Of a stretch of 8,747 nt of DNA, positions 1 to 6,867 are shown in pieces. A program made the position numbers and the translations under genes. The notes under the pieces were generated by a model. That model was not told where the DNA came from and made no database searches. It saw nothing but the letters and a program-made list of their open reading frames with translations. Where the stretch lies: contig CAIMDR010000652.1 of NCBI GenBank assembly GCA_903839795.1, forward strand, positions 1-8,747, written 5' to 3'. Origin of the DNA: an uncultured Methylococcaceae bacterium (GTDB lineage: Bacteria > Pseudomonadota > Gammaproteobacteria > Methylococcales > Methylomonadaceae). Position 1 is the stretch's first letter. Each line of letters begins with the position of its first letter.

Positions 1-1887
1 GTGCTAGGCACTTTGCCGATTATTGGCGCGTTTCGCAGTCAGGCGGGCTGGGTTGCCGTCGCCAGGCCTGCCGCGTTCGCACAACTATTGTTTATGGCTT
101 TATCTTATGGCTGTCTGACCTATAGTTGTTTGACGCATGATTTTTCGGTCAAATACATCGCCACCAATTCCAATACTTCATTGCCTGTCTTGTATTTAAT
201 TTCAGGCGTATGGGGCGCACATGAAGGTTCATTATTATTGTGGGGTTTGGTGCTCACGATATGGACCGGTTTGGTCGCGCAATTTAGCAAAAGCATTCCA
301 GACGCTACCTTGGCTCGAGTGTTAGGTGTCATGGGGTTGGTTTCAATCGGCTTTATCCTGTTTTTATTGCTGACTTCCAATCCGTTTGAACGTCTTTTTC
401 CTGCGCCTTTGGAAGGACGGGATTTAAATCCTTTATTGCAAGATCCCGGTTTGGCCATCCATCCGCCCATGCTGTATATGGGCTATGTCGGTTTTTCTGT
501 GGCCTTTGCTTTTGCTATCGCCGCTTTACTTGAAGGTCGATTGGATGCCGCTTGGGCAAGGTGGTCAAGACCGTGGACTAATATGGCCTGGATGTTTTTA
601 ACGCTGGGTATTGCCTTGGGTAGTTGGTGGGCTTATTACGAATTAGGCTGGGGCGGCTGGTGGTTTTGGGATCCGGTAGAAAATGCCTCGTTTATGCCCT
701 GGTTGGTAGGAACGGCTTTAATACATTCACTAGCTGCTACTGAAAAACGCGGTGTTTTTAAAACATGGACGGTTTTACTGGCGATTTTTGCTTTTTCATT
801 GAGCTTGTTAGGTACTTTTCTGGTGCGTTCGGGCGTATTAACTTCGGTACATGCTTTTGCCAGTGATCCGGCACGCGGCCTGTTTATTCTGATATTTTTA
901 GCGGTCGTGGTCGGCGGTTCATTATTGCTCTACGCTGTCAGAGCACCTACCGTTAAAAGCAGTGCAACGTTTGAATTGGTCTCTCGAGAATCGGCAATTT
1001 TACTCAATAACGTTCTGTTGGTAGTAACGGCAGCCAGTATTTTACTGGGTACTTTGTATCCTTTGGTGATTGATGCCTTGGGCTTAGGCAAGATTTCTGT
1101 CGGCCCTCCGTATTTTAATGCTGTATTTATTCCCTTAATGGCTCCACTGTCTGTTGCCGTCGGCTTGGGCATGTTATTACGCTGGAAAAAAGATTCCATC
1201 AGTCAGTTGGTCTTGCGAGTGCGCTGGATTATCGCGGCTTGTGTCGCGGGTGGTTTGTTGCTGCCTGTGCTGATGCCTTTTTATTCCTGGGGTGCGGCGT
1301 TGGGCTTAACGCTGGCATTGTGGACGGTTGCCGTTACCGTGCTGTCTTTTATTGATCGCTTGGGAGCTAAAGGTTTTTCATGGCAACGACTGCAAACAGT
1401 ACCTGCCGGTTTTTATGGCATGACCATCGCGCATTTAGGGATTGCCGTGTTTGTGACCGGAATCACTTTAACCAGCGTTTACAGTGTTGAAAAAGATGTG
1501 CGTATGGCACCCAGCGAAAGCATCGATATGTCCGGTTATATTTTTGAGTTTCATGGTGTTAAACAAACCAAAGGCCCCAACTACGTAGCTCAACAGGCAT
1601 TTGTAACCGTCAGTCATGACGGCAAGCAGGTTGCCCAACTGGAACCACAAAAACGCGTTTATCAGGTGCAAACCATGCCGATGACTGAAGCGGCGATTGA
1701 TGCCGGATTGTCCAGGGATTTGTTTGTTGCTATCGGTGAACCGCTGGGTAATGAAGGCGCGTGGAGTTTACGGATTTATTACAAAGCCTTCATTCGCTGG
1801 ATCTGGATGGGCGCGGTATTTATGGCTGTCGGTGGATTGTGTGCGGCTTGTGACAAGCGTTATCGGGTTGCGAAAATAGCACAGTGA
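1..1887 (+). CDS. ccmF: Cytochrome c haem lyase subunit CcmF, 5' end cut by window edge
   Basis: CcmF is the large inner-membrane subunit of the System I haem lyase. It takes haem from holo-CcmE and, with CcmH and CcmI, ligates it to apocytochrome c in the periplasm. The 628 visible residues follow E. coli CcmF closely. The tryptophan-rich WWD signature is at residues 216-234 (GWGGWWFWDPVENASFMPW). The four haem-ligand histidines are recognisable: periplasmic H154 (HPPMLYMG) and H284 (SVHAFASDPARG), and transmembrane H242 (ALIHSLA) and H478 (IAHLG). Many hydrophobic segments are present, and the C-terminal periplasmic part contains MTEAAIDAGLSRDLF. The GTG at base 1 is most likely an internal valine: family members carry about 19 further N-terminal residues forming the first membrane helix, so the true start lies upstream of the window. 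The stop is TGA. The next ccm gene is not adjacent, because a toxin-antitoxin pair lies between. Confidence 0.97.
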   Translation: MLGTLPIIGAFRSQAGWVAVARPAAFAQLLFMALSYGCLTYSCLTHDFSVKYIATNSNTSLPVLYLISGVWGAHEGSLLLWGLVLTIWTGLVAQFSKSIPDATLARVLGVMGLVSIGFILFLLLTSNPFERLFPAPLEGRDLNPLLQDPGLAIHPPMLYMGYVGFSVAFAFAIAALLEGRLDAAWARWSRPWTNMAWMFLTLGIALGSWWAYYELGWGGWWFWDPVENASFMPWLVGTALIHSLAATEKRGVFKTWTVLLAIFAFSLSLLGTFLVRSGVLTSVHAFASDPARGLFILIFLAVVVGGSLLLYAVRAPTVKSSATFELVSRESAILLNNVLLVVTAASILLGTLYPLVIDALGLGKISVGPPYFNAVFIPLMAPLSVAVGLGMLLRWKKDSISQLVLRVRWIIAACVAGGLLLPVLMPFYSWGAALGLTLALWTVAVTVLSFIDRLGAKGFSWQRLQTVPAGFYGMTIAHLGIAVFVTGITLTSVYSVEKDVRMAPSESIDMSGYIFEFHGVKQTKGPNYVAQQAFVTVSHDGKQVAQLEPQKRVYQVQTMPMTEAAIDAGLSRDLFVAIGEPLGNEGAWSLRIYYKAFIRWIWMGAVFMAVGGLCAACDKRYRVAKIAQ

Positions 1888-1910
1888 CCGGTTAATTGAA
1901 TTTATTATCG

Positions 1911-1930
1911 ACTAGTCAACTACCTTAAAA
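1911..1930. repeat. Left copy of short imperfect repeat flanking the toxin-antitoxin pair
   Basis: ACTAGT is followed, 7 bases later, by CTTAAAA, just upstream of the antitoxin ribosome binding site. The same two blocks, with a 6-base spacer, recur at 2606-2624 right after the toxin. This could be a remnant of module insertion, but the match is short and AT-rich, so chance is possible. Confidence 0.35.
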
Positions 1931-1945
1931 TATTGAGGAATCATT

Positions 1946-2188
1946 ATGGCAAATCTACATATTGAAAACATTAACCCGGAAGCGGTATCCGCTTTTCAAC
2001 ACGCCAGCATTACGCAGCAGCAACGCATTAAAAAATTGCTTGAATATCTTATTTTGCAACAAACTCGACCCGATCAGGTGGCAACTCCAAAAACTGCTTA
2101 TGCTTTTTTAAATGAGGATGTCTGGGAAGGTGAAGGGCCTACAGATTTAGCGGATAATCATGATCATTATTTGTACGATAATCCATGA
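1946..2188 (+). CDS. Small antitoxin-like protein (VapB-type partner)
   Basis: This 80-residue acidic protein is encoded directly upstream of a PIN-domain toxin and overlaps it by four bases (ATGA), the usual antitoxin-toxin arrangement. A GAGGA Shine-Dalgarno at 1935-1939, six bases before the ATG, supports the start. The N-terminal half (about residues 3-38: a short beta-like LHIENI, then two helix-like stretches including QQQRIKKLLEYLILQQ) could be a ribbon-helix-helix-like DNA-binding or dimerisation unit. The C-terminal half (about 55-80) is rich in D, E, H and Y and looks disordered, as expected of the tail that wraps the toxin. I do not recognise a named family; the antitoxin role is inferred from context. 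It may autoregulate the pair, but I see no clear operator. Confidence 0.72.
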   Translation: MANLHIENINPEAVSAFQHASITQQQRIKKLLEYLILQQTRPDQVATPKTAYAFLNEDVWEGEGPTDLADNHDHYLYDNP

Positions 2189-2610
2189 TAAAAGATTACC
2201 GTATTTTTGTTGATACAGGGGCTTATTTAGCACTTTTTCATAAAGCAGATCAGCGCCACCAACAAGCTTATAAGGCATGGCTGGAATTAGAAAAACAACA
2301 ACGGAAAATCTATATCACAAATCACATTGTTGATGAGTTGGCAACGCTTTTGGCACGCCGGACTGAGTATGCGTTTGCAAGCAGAAAAATGGTGCAAATC
2401 TATGCTTCTGAACTGGTTGTTATTGAACGTAGCAGTGAAGCTGATGAACACTGTGCTTTAACGTTATTTCAAAAGTATGCCGACCAAAAAGTAAGTTTTA
2501 CTGATTGCTTGTCATTTGTTGTTATGCAGCGTTTAGAAATAAAACAGGTTTTTACTTTTGATTATCATTTCTCGCTGCCGGGTTTTAACATATTTCCATC
2601 ACCCTACTAG
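2185..2610 (+). CDS. PIN-domain VapC-like ribonuclease toxin
   Basis: This 141-residue protein is a single PIN domain. The acidic metal-binding residues expected of the fold are in place: D10 in FVDTGAYLAL, E51 in VDELATLL, D107 in SFTDCLSFVVM and D126 in VFTFDYHF. VapC-family toxins are Mg2+/Mn2+-dependent endoribonucleases that cut tRNA or rRNA and are held inactive by their cognate antitoxin; the target here cannot be read from sequence. The start overlaps the antitoxin stop (ATGA), implying translational coupling. The coding DNA looks more AT-rich than ccmF in the lines I counted by eye (about 32-42% against 48% GC), consistent with separate acquisition but not proof. All four acidic positions are intact, so it is probably functional. 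Confidence 0.87.
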   Translation: MIKDYRIFVDTGAYLALFHKADQRHQQAYKAWLELEKQQRKIYITNHIVDELATLLARRTEYAFASRKMVQIYASELVVIERSSEADEHCALTLFQKYADQKVSFTDCLSFVVMQRLEIKQVFTFDYHFSLPGFNIFPSPY

Positions 2611-2624
2611 TTTTGCACTTAAAA
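2606..2624. repeat. Right copy of short imperfect repeat flanking the toxin-antitoxin pair
   Basis: ACTAGT (which contains the toxin stop codon TAG) and CTTAAAA lie here with a 6-base spacer, matching the blocks at 1911-1930. Together the two copies bracket the toxin-antitoxin module inside the ccm operon. Confidence 0.35.
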
Positions 2625-2631
2625 AATCGAA

Positions 2632-3162
2632 ATGCTTAAATTTATAATCCCTTTACTATTATTCATCATCCTTGCGGTGTTTTTGGCGCTGGGTTTAAAT
2701 CTTAATCCCGGCGAAATTCCTTCACCGTTTATTAACAAACCCGCGCCGAACTTTTCCGCTCCCAAGTTGCAAGCGCCTGAGCAAAAATTAATGCCTGCCG
2801 ATTTAAAAGGTAAAGTCTGGCTGTTTAATGTCTGGGCATCGTGGTGTGTGTCTTGTCGTGCCGAACATCCGATATTGAATCAGTTGGCTCAACAACAGGC
2901 GGTTGTTATTGTCGGGTTGAATTATAAGGATGATCCTAATGACGCTCAAAAATGGCTGGATACGTTGGGAAATCCCTATAACGTCAGTATTATGGATCAG
3001 GATGGCCGCATCGGTATAGACTATGGCGTTTACGGTGTGCCGGAAACTTTTGTCATTGATAAAAAAGGCGTGATTCGTTACAAACATACCGGCCCGGTTA
3101 CTGCGGAAGATGTGCAGCAAATCTTTCTTCCTTTAATTGCCAAATTACAAGCGGAACCTTAA
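2632..3162 (+). CDS. ccmG: Thiol:disulfide interchange protein CcmG/DsbE
   Basis: CcmG is a membrane-anchored periplasmic thioredoxin-like reductant. It keeps the CXXCH haem-binding cysteines of apocytochrome c reduced, directly or via CcmH, and is itself reduced by DsbD or CcdA. The 176 residues contain an N-terminal signal-anchor (about 2-21), a linker, and a thioredoxin fold with WASWCVSCRAEHP giving active-site C72 and C75. The cis-proline region YGVPETF has P137, and NYKDDPNDAQKWL resembles the E. coli CcmG NYKDD segment. The active-site dipeptide is VS where E. coli has PT. There is no convincing Shine-Dalgarno before the ATG; the preceding sequence is A-rich. This matters because the toxin-antitoxin pair now separates it from ccmF. 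It ends in TAATG, overlapping the ccmH start by one base. Confidence 0.96.
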   Translation: MLKFIIPLLLFIILAVFLALGLNLNPGEIPSPFINKPAPNFSAPKLQAPEQKLMPADLKGKVWLFNVWASWCVSCRAEHPILNQLAQQQAVVIVGLNYKDDPNDAQKWLDTLGNPYNVSIMDQDGRIGIDYGVYGVPETFVIDKKGVIRYKHTGPVTAEDVQQIFLPLIAKLQAEP

Positions 3163-3638
3163 TGAAGCGTTTATTGTTTATTTTTCTGTTGATGGTGTCC
3201 GGTAGCAGTTATGCACTGGATTATCGGCAATTATCTGATCCCAAGCAGCAAGAAAGCTACGAGACTTTGACCTCGGAATTACGTTGTCTGGTGTGTCAAA
3301 ACCAAACCATCGGTGATTCCAATGCCGAACTGGCCGCAGATTTGCGCAGGCAAGTTTATGAGATGTTGGAACAAGGAAAATCCAAGGAAGAAATTGTGCA
3401 GTTTATGACCGATCGCTACGGTGACTTTGTGTTATATAAACCGCCTTTTAAAGGCAAAACCAGTGTGCTCTGGATTGCTCCGGTGGTGTTTTTATTAATG
3501 GGTTTAATCGCGGTATTTGTTTTTATCCGACGTAAAAAAGCCGCCGCCATTTTGCATTCTGACCCAGGAACCTTGCAAAGGGATGTCGAAAAACAAAAAA
3601 AAATTCGCAGTTTGTTGGAAAAAGGTGATCGCTCTTGA
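3162..3638 (+). CDS. ccmH: Cytochrome c maturation protein CcmH (CcmL-type)
   Basis: CcmH is a periplasmic, membrane-anchored thiol-redox protein of the haem lyase complex that presents the apocytochrome to CcmF. The 158-residue product has a signal peptide (about 1-19, probable cleavage after SYA). The family motif LRCLVCQNQ carries redox cysteines C42 and C45, and a helical region follows (SNAELAADLRRQVYEML). FVLYKPPFKGKT precedes a C-terminal membrane helix (about 102-122) and a short basic cytoplasmic tail. Length fits the stand-alone form; in E. coli this domain is fused to the TPR domain, which here is the separate ccmI. The start overlaps the ccmG stop by one base, and the stop overlaps the TTG start of ccmI (TTGA). 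Confidence 0.96.
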   Translation: MKRLLFIFLLMVSGSSYALDYRQLSDPKQQESYETLTSELRCLVCQNQTIGDSNAELAADLRRQVYEMLEQGKSKEEIVQFMTDRYGDFVLYKPPFKGKTSVLWIAPVVFLLMGLIAVFVFIRRKKAAAILHSDPGTLQRDVEKQKKIRSLLEKGDRS

Positions 3639-4864
3639 ATATGCTATTTTTACTAATTGTCAGTGTTCTGATATTAATCGCTTTTTTACTGATCTTGCCA
3701 CCGCTATGGCGTAAACAAACGGTTCAAGAGGCTGACCTTGACCAACGCAATATCACCATTGCGCAGCATCGTTTGGCTGAACTTAAAGAAAACCGGTTGT
3801 CAGGTGGCTTAAGTCAGGCGCAATATGATGAACAATTAGCCGATCTTGAGCAGGCTTTGAGTGATGACCTGGAAATAAAAAGCCACGTAACCGTCGCAAA
3901 AAGTCAGGGCAGGTGGGTGATTTATGTCTTGGCTTTGGGTATTCCTTTGTTGGCAGGGTCACTTTATTTTACTTTGGGTAATTATCAAGCCATCAGTCAC
4001 AGCGCTGAAATGTCGGTCGATCCGGAGGCGCTCAAGCTTGCAGAAATCAACAAAATGGTTGGCGGTTTGGCCGAAAAGATGAAAGCCAATCCTGATGACG
4101 CTAAAGGTTGGTTAATGTTGGGTCGTTCTTATAAAGCTTTGGATCAATTTCCTAAAGCCGTTGATGCGTTTGCCAATGCCTATCGTTTATTGGGTGATCA
4201 AGCTGAAGTTATGTTGCTTTATGCCGATGCCATTGCTTATGCCAATGATAAAAACCTGGCAGGCAAACCCACAGAATTGGTCTTTAAAGCCTTGGCACTG
4301 GAACCGGACAACATGAACGCCTTATGGCTGGGTGGCATGGCAAAAGTCCAACAAGGTGATCCTGCTACGGCGATCAAGCTATGGAAAAAACTGGAAACGT
4401 TACTGCCACCCAACTCTGAAGCCTTGCAAGAAATACAAGACTTACTGGCTAAAATTGAAAGTGAATCACCTCAAGCAGCAACTCAATCAGAAGCTGACCA
4501 ACCCACCCAAGTGGCGGGAGTTGCTCTTGAGGTACAGGTTAGTTTGGCACCGGAGTTACTAAAAGCGACCAGTCCCGGCGATACGGTTTTTGTTTATGCG
4601 CAAGCGTTATCCGGCCCTAAAATGCCCTTGGCCATCGTGCGTAAACAGGTTTCAGATTTGCCGTTAACAGTTAGTTTAAACGATACCATGGCAATGATGC
4701 CCACTATGAAATTATCCAATTTTTCTCAGGTTAAATTACTGGCGCGTATTTCAAAGTCGGGTAATGCCATGTCACAATCGGGTGATTTAATAGGCAGTAT
4801 TGACCAGGTTACTTTGGCGGATAAAAAGAAAAATATAATAGTCATTAACGGATCAGTTAAATGA
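3635..4864 (+). CDS. ccmI: Apocytochrome c chaperone CcmI (TPR protein)
   Basis: CcmI holds the C-terminal helix of apocytochromes c and delivers them to CcmF/CcmH. The 409 residues contain a first membrane helix (about 3-23), a cytoplasmic loop with the family-like IAQHRLAELKENRLSGGLSQAQYDEQLADLEQAL (41-75), and a second membrane helix (about 94-113). A periplasmic TPR domain (about 140-260) has clear repeats at WLMLGRSYKALDQFPKAVDAFANAY and ALWLGGMAKVQQGDPATAIKLWKKL. A beta-rich C-terminal domain (about 290-409) is typical of the long CcmI form. A TTG at 3635 overlapping the ccmH stop is preferred over the ATG at 3641, because AAAGGTGA at 3621-3628 sits at good distance from it; the choice changes only two residues. 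The stop overlaps hemN (ATGA). Confidence 0.93.
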   Translation: MNMLFLLIVSVLILIAFLLILPPLWRKQTVQEADLDQRNITIAQHRLAELKENRLSGGLSQAQYDEQLADLEQALSDDLEIKSHVTVAKSQGRWVIYVLALGIPLLAGSLYFTLGNYQAISHSAEMSVDPEALKLAEINKMVGGLAEKMKANPDDAKGWLMLGRSYKALDQFPKAVDAFANAYRLLGDQAEVMLLYADAIAYANDKNLAGKPTELVFKALALEPDNMNALWLGGMAKVQQGDPATAIKLWKKLETLLPPNSEALQEIQDLLAKIESESPQAATQSEADQPTQVAGVALEVQVSLAPELLKATSPGDTVFVYAQALSGPKMPLAIVRKQVSDLPLTVSLNDTMAMMPTMKLSNFSQVKLLARISKSGNAMSQSGDLIGSIDQVTLADKKKNIIVINGSVK

Positions 4865-6246
4865 TGGATCAATCGCTCAAGTTCGATCTGGCGCTGATCA
4901 ATCGTTATGACAAGGCGGGGCCGCGCTATACCTCATACCCAACAGCACTGGAATTGCATGACGGCTTTACTGATGAACACTATCGTCAACACATAGCCAA
5001 ATCCAATGCGGCCGGTGGCCCGTTATCGCTGTATTTTCATATTCCTTTTTGCGATACCGTGTGTTTTTATTGTGCCTGCAATAAAATCGTCACTAAAAAC
5101 CGCAAACATGCAGAACCTTATCTGGCTAATCTGTATAAAGAAATTGCCCTGCAAGGGGATTTGTTTGATTCCAATCGGGTGGTTAATCAGTTACATTGGG
5201 GCGGTGGCACGCCGACTTTTTTAAGCTTTGAGCAAATGCAGCAGTTAATGGCAATAACCCGTCAGCATTTTTTGTTAAAAGATGACGACAGCGGTGAATA
5301 TTCCATAGAAGTTGATCCCCGGGAAACCCATTCGCAAACCATTAAACAATTGCGTGAACTGGGCTTTAACCGAATCAGTCTGGGTTTGCAGGATTTCGAT
5401 CCAGCCGTACAAAAAGCTGTTAATCGTATTCAAAGTGAAGAACAAACCTTTAGTGTGTTAGAAGCCGCACGCGCTGAAGGCTTTCGCTCAACCAATATTG
5501 ATTTAATCTACGGTTTGCCGCTGCAAACGGTTACTACCTTTGCCAAAACCCTGGACACCATACTGGCGGCCGCGCCGGATCGCTTCTCCATATTCAATTA
5601 TGCGCACATGCCGAATCGGTTTAAAACCCAACGCCAGATTAGCGATGCCGACATGCCCAGTGCAGAAGTTAAGTTGGATATTTTGCAAATGGTAGGTCTT
5701 AAGCTGACAGAAGCCGGTTATGTTTATATCGGTATGGATCACTTTGCCAAACCCGATGATGAGTTGGCTATTGCCCAACGGGAAGGCAAGTTGTATCGAA
5801 ATTTTCAGGGTTATTCAACCCATTCGGATTGTGATCTGATAGGTTTTGGCATCACCTCCATTGGCAGGGTAGGGGATGCGTACAGCCAGAATGTTAAAGA
5901 ACTGGATGAGTACGACCGCCTGATCAGCCAAAACAAATTACCGGTTTTTAAAGGGGTTGAACTGGATGAGGACGACAAGTTACGCCGCGCCGTAATTACT
6001 CAAACCATCTGCCATTTTGGCTTAACCTTTGCGACTATCGAGCATGAGTTTTCCATCCACTTTAGCGAGTATTTTGCAAAAGAAATTCAAGCCTTGGAGC
6101 CTATGCAAGCCGATGGATTGTTAACTGTATCCGCAACCGGCATTCACGTCTTACCGGCAGGTCGTTTATTGATACGCAATATTTGCATGGTTTTTGACAA
6201 GTACCTCGCGCAAAAACAACAGCATCAATTTTCAAAAGTTATTTAA
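4861..6246 (+). CDS. hemN: Oxygen-independent coproporphyrinogen III oxidase HemN
   Basis: HemN is a cytoplasmic radical SAM enzyme that oxidatively decarboxylates two propionates of coproporphyrinogen III to give protoporphyrinogen IX in haem synthesis without O2. The 461 residues match E. coli HemN throughout: GPRYTSYPTALE near the N-terminus, and FHIPFCDTVCFYCACNK with the CX3CX2C [4Fe-4S] ligands C64, C68 and C71 plus the extra C73. Also present are the SAM-binding LHWGGGTPTF (111-120), EVDPRE, NIDLIYGLPLQT, FNYAHMP, YIGMDHFAKPDDELA and a C-terminal LLIRNICMVFDKYL. The C-X-C after the cluster, the full C-terminal domain and overall similarity favour true HemN over the haem chaperone HemW. 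Two ATGs are in tandem; the first overlaps the ccmI stop, implying coupling to the ccm genes. The Shine-Dalgarno is weak. Confidence 0.97.
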   Translation: MMDQSLKFDLALINRYDKAGPRYTSYPTALELHDGFTDEHYRQHIAKSNAAGGPLSLYFHIPFCDTVCFYCACNKIVTKNRKHAEPYLANLYKEIALQGDLFDSNRVVNQLHWGGGTPTFLSFEQMQQLMAITRQHFLLKDDDSGEYSIEVDPRETHSQTIKQLRELGFNRISLGLQDFDPAVQKAVNRIQSEEQTFSVLEAARAEGFRSTNIDLIYGLPLQTVTTFAKTLDTILAAAPDRFSIFNYAHMPNRFKTQRQISDADMPSAEVKLDILQMVGLKLTEAGYVYIGMDHFAKPDDELAIAQREGKLYRNFQGYSTHSDCDLIGFGITSIGRVGDAYSQNVKELDEYDRLISQNKLPVFKGVELDEDDKLRRAVITQTICHFGLTFATIEHEFSIHFSEYFAKEIQALEPMQADGLLTVSATGIHVLPAGRLLIRNICMVFDKYLAQKQQHQFSKVI

Positions 6247-6252
6247 AACCTT

Positions 6253-6462
6253 ATGAATGATAACCGAATCATAGAACTTGAAATCAAAACCGCTTACCAA
6301 GAAGACTTGCTGCAGGAACTCAATAAAATAGTCGGCCAGCAACAGCAACAAATAGGTCGCTTGGAAGCAACGTGTCGGTTACTTAACGAGCGTATAAAGA
6401 GTGTGTCTGCCGAAGGTATTGGCGGGGCTGAAAATAGTGATGAAGTGCCGCCGCATTATTAA
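6253..6462 (+). CDS. slyX: SlyX family protein
   Basis: This 69-residue protein is of the SlyX family, whose molecular role is unknown. It has a single N-terminal coiled coil (about 4-50: RIIELEIKTAYQEDLLQELN, then a glutamine-rich QQQQQIGRLEATCRLLNERIK). A flexible linker follows, and it ends in the family hallmark PPHY. It starts six bases after the hemN stop, so it probably ends the same transcript, though no good Shine-Dalgarno is visible before the ATG. Length is normal for the family. Confidence 0.92.
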   Translation: MNDNRIIELEIKTAYQEDLLQELNKIVGQQQQQIGRLEATCRLLNERIKSVSAEGIGGAENSDEVPPHY

Positions 6463-6562
6463 AACCAGTTTATGAATGGTTCTGCGTTGCAACTTTCAAG
6501 TCGCTTTTTATGACTGATTTTTTAGTGGCCTATAGATTTTCAGATAAATAATTTCGATGTTA

Positions 6563-6596
6563 ACAGATACCCTCCCTTCAATGGGATGGTATCTGT
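6563..6596. repeat. Strong hairpin inside the 27-bp-repeat element
   Basis: ACAGATACC at 6563-6571 pairs perfectly with GGTATCTGT at 6588-6596. After one mismatch, TCCC pairs with GGGA, leaving a six-base TTCAAT loop. No T-run follows on either strand, so this is not a standard intrinsic terminator. Its position between the left and middle 27-bp copies suggests it is the core of that element. Confidence 0.75.
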
Positions 6597-6701
6597 ATGA
6601 GCTTACAACAACGTGAATGGAAACTTAATTTCTGAAAGACTATAGACGCTTAATTTATATGCTTATGCGGCTACACCATGAAATAAATCTTTTGATCTTC
6701 T

Positions 6702-6733
6702 TTTTTTTCGTGCCTTTCGTGTTTTTTGTGGAC
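6702..6733 (-). repeat. Short degenerate CACGAA repeats
   Basis: Read on the minus strand this tract is GTCCAC followed by A-rich sequence and two CACGAAA units about nine bases apart. It resembles the CACGAAG repeat at the window end (8727-8747), which is in the opposite orientation. It lies inside the 6530-6762 element. Function is unknown; such CACGAAG tracts are, from memory, scattered through intergenic DNA of many bacteria. Confidence 0.4.
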
Positions 6734-6867
6734 TTGGAAGTTATTTATCTGAAAGTGTATAGCTGATATCTGGACTTTATGCGTTTAGCTGATTATGATG
6801 TTGGTCGAGCCGTTTGTTTATGCGGCGTTTATTTTAATAATCTGTCAGTTTCTTAAAGGGGATTACC

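Larger units (their letters stand above)
6530..6762. repeat. MITE-like element with 27-bp inverted ends and a third internal copy
   Basis: The 27-bp unit CTATAGATTTTCAGATAAAT... at 6530-6556 is present in inverted orientation at 6736-6762 (22 of 27 positions agree) and, less well, at 6619-6645. The best-conserved part is the 15-mer TCTGAAARNSTATAG read on the outgoing strand. The left and middle copies enclose a hairpin as a 116-bp unit; the left and right copies enclose 233 bp. A TA dinucleotide at both outer edges would suit a TA-targeting (IS630/mariner-like) transposase, but no transposase is encoded here. I do not recognise the family. It could also be a decayed composite of two elements. 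Confidence 0.6.
6463..6867. other. Repeat-bearing intergenic region between slyX and bcp
   Basis: These 405 bases have no credible gene. They hold three copies of a 27-bp sequence (6530-6556, 6619-6645, 6736-6762), a strong hairpin (6563-6596), a T-rich tract with CGTG repeats (6702-6733), and finally the leader of bcp with its AAAGGGG ribosome binding site at 6855-6861. No strong intrinsic terminator for the ccm-slyX run was found. Confidence 0.7.

Noticed and set aside
1..3. GTG at the first base as the start codon of ccmF
   Set aside because: The homologous position is inside the first membrane helix; E. coli CcmF has about 19 more residues before it, so the gene continues upstream of the window.
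4861..6246. HemW (haem chaperone) instead of HemN
   Set aside because: The CX3CX2CXC cluster motif, GPRYTSYPTALE N-terminus and full HemN-like C-terminal region match coproporphyrinogen oxidase, not the shorter HemW.
6471..6512. Tiny open frame (13 codons) just after slyX
   Set aside because: No ribosome binding site, no recognisable sequence, and it runs into repeat-bearing DNA.
6499..6523. Possible terminator after slyX (AGTC...GACT then a T-run)
   Set aside because: The stem is only four pairs with a nine-base loop, too weak to call an intrinsic terminator.
6814..6841. Possible bcp promoter (TTGTTT and AATAAT)
   Set aside because: The -10-like box is a poor match and AT-rich sequence makes such pairs common; the 16-base spacing alone is not enough support.
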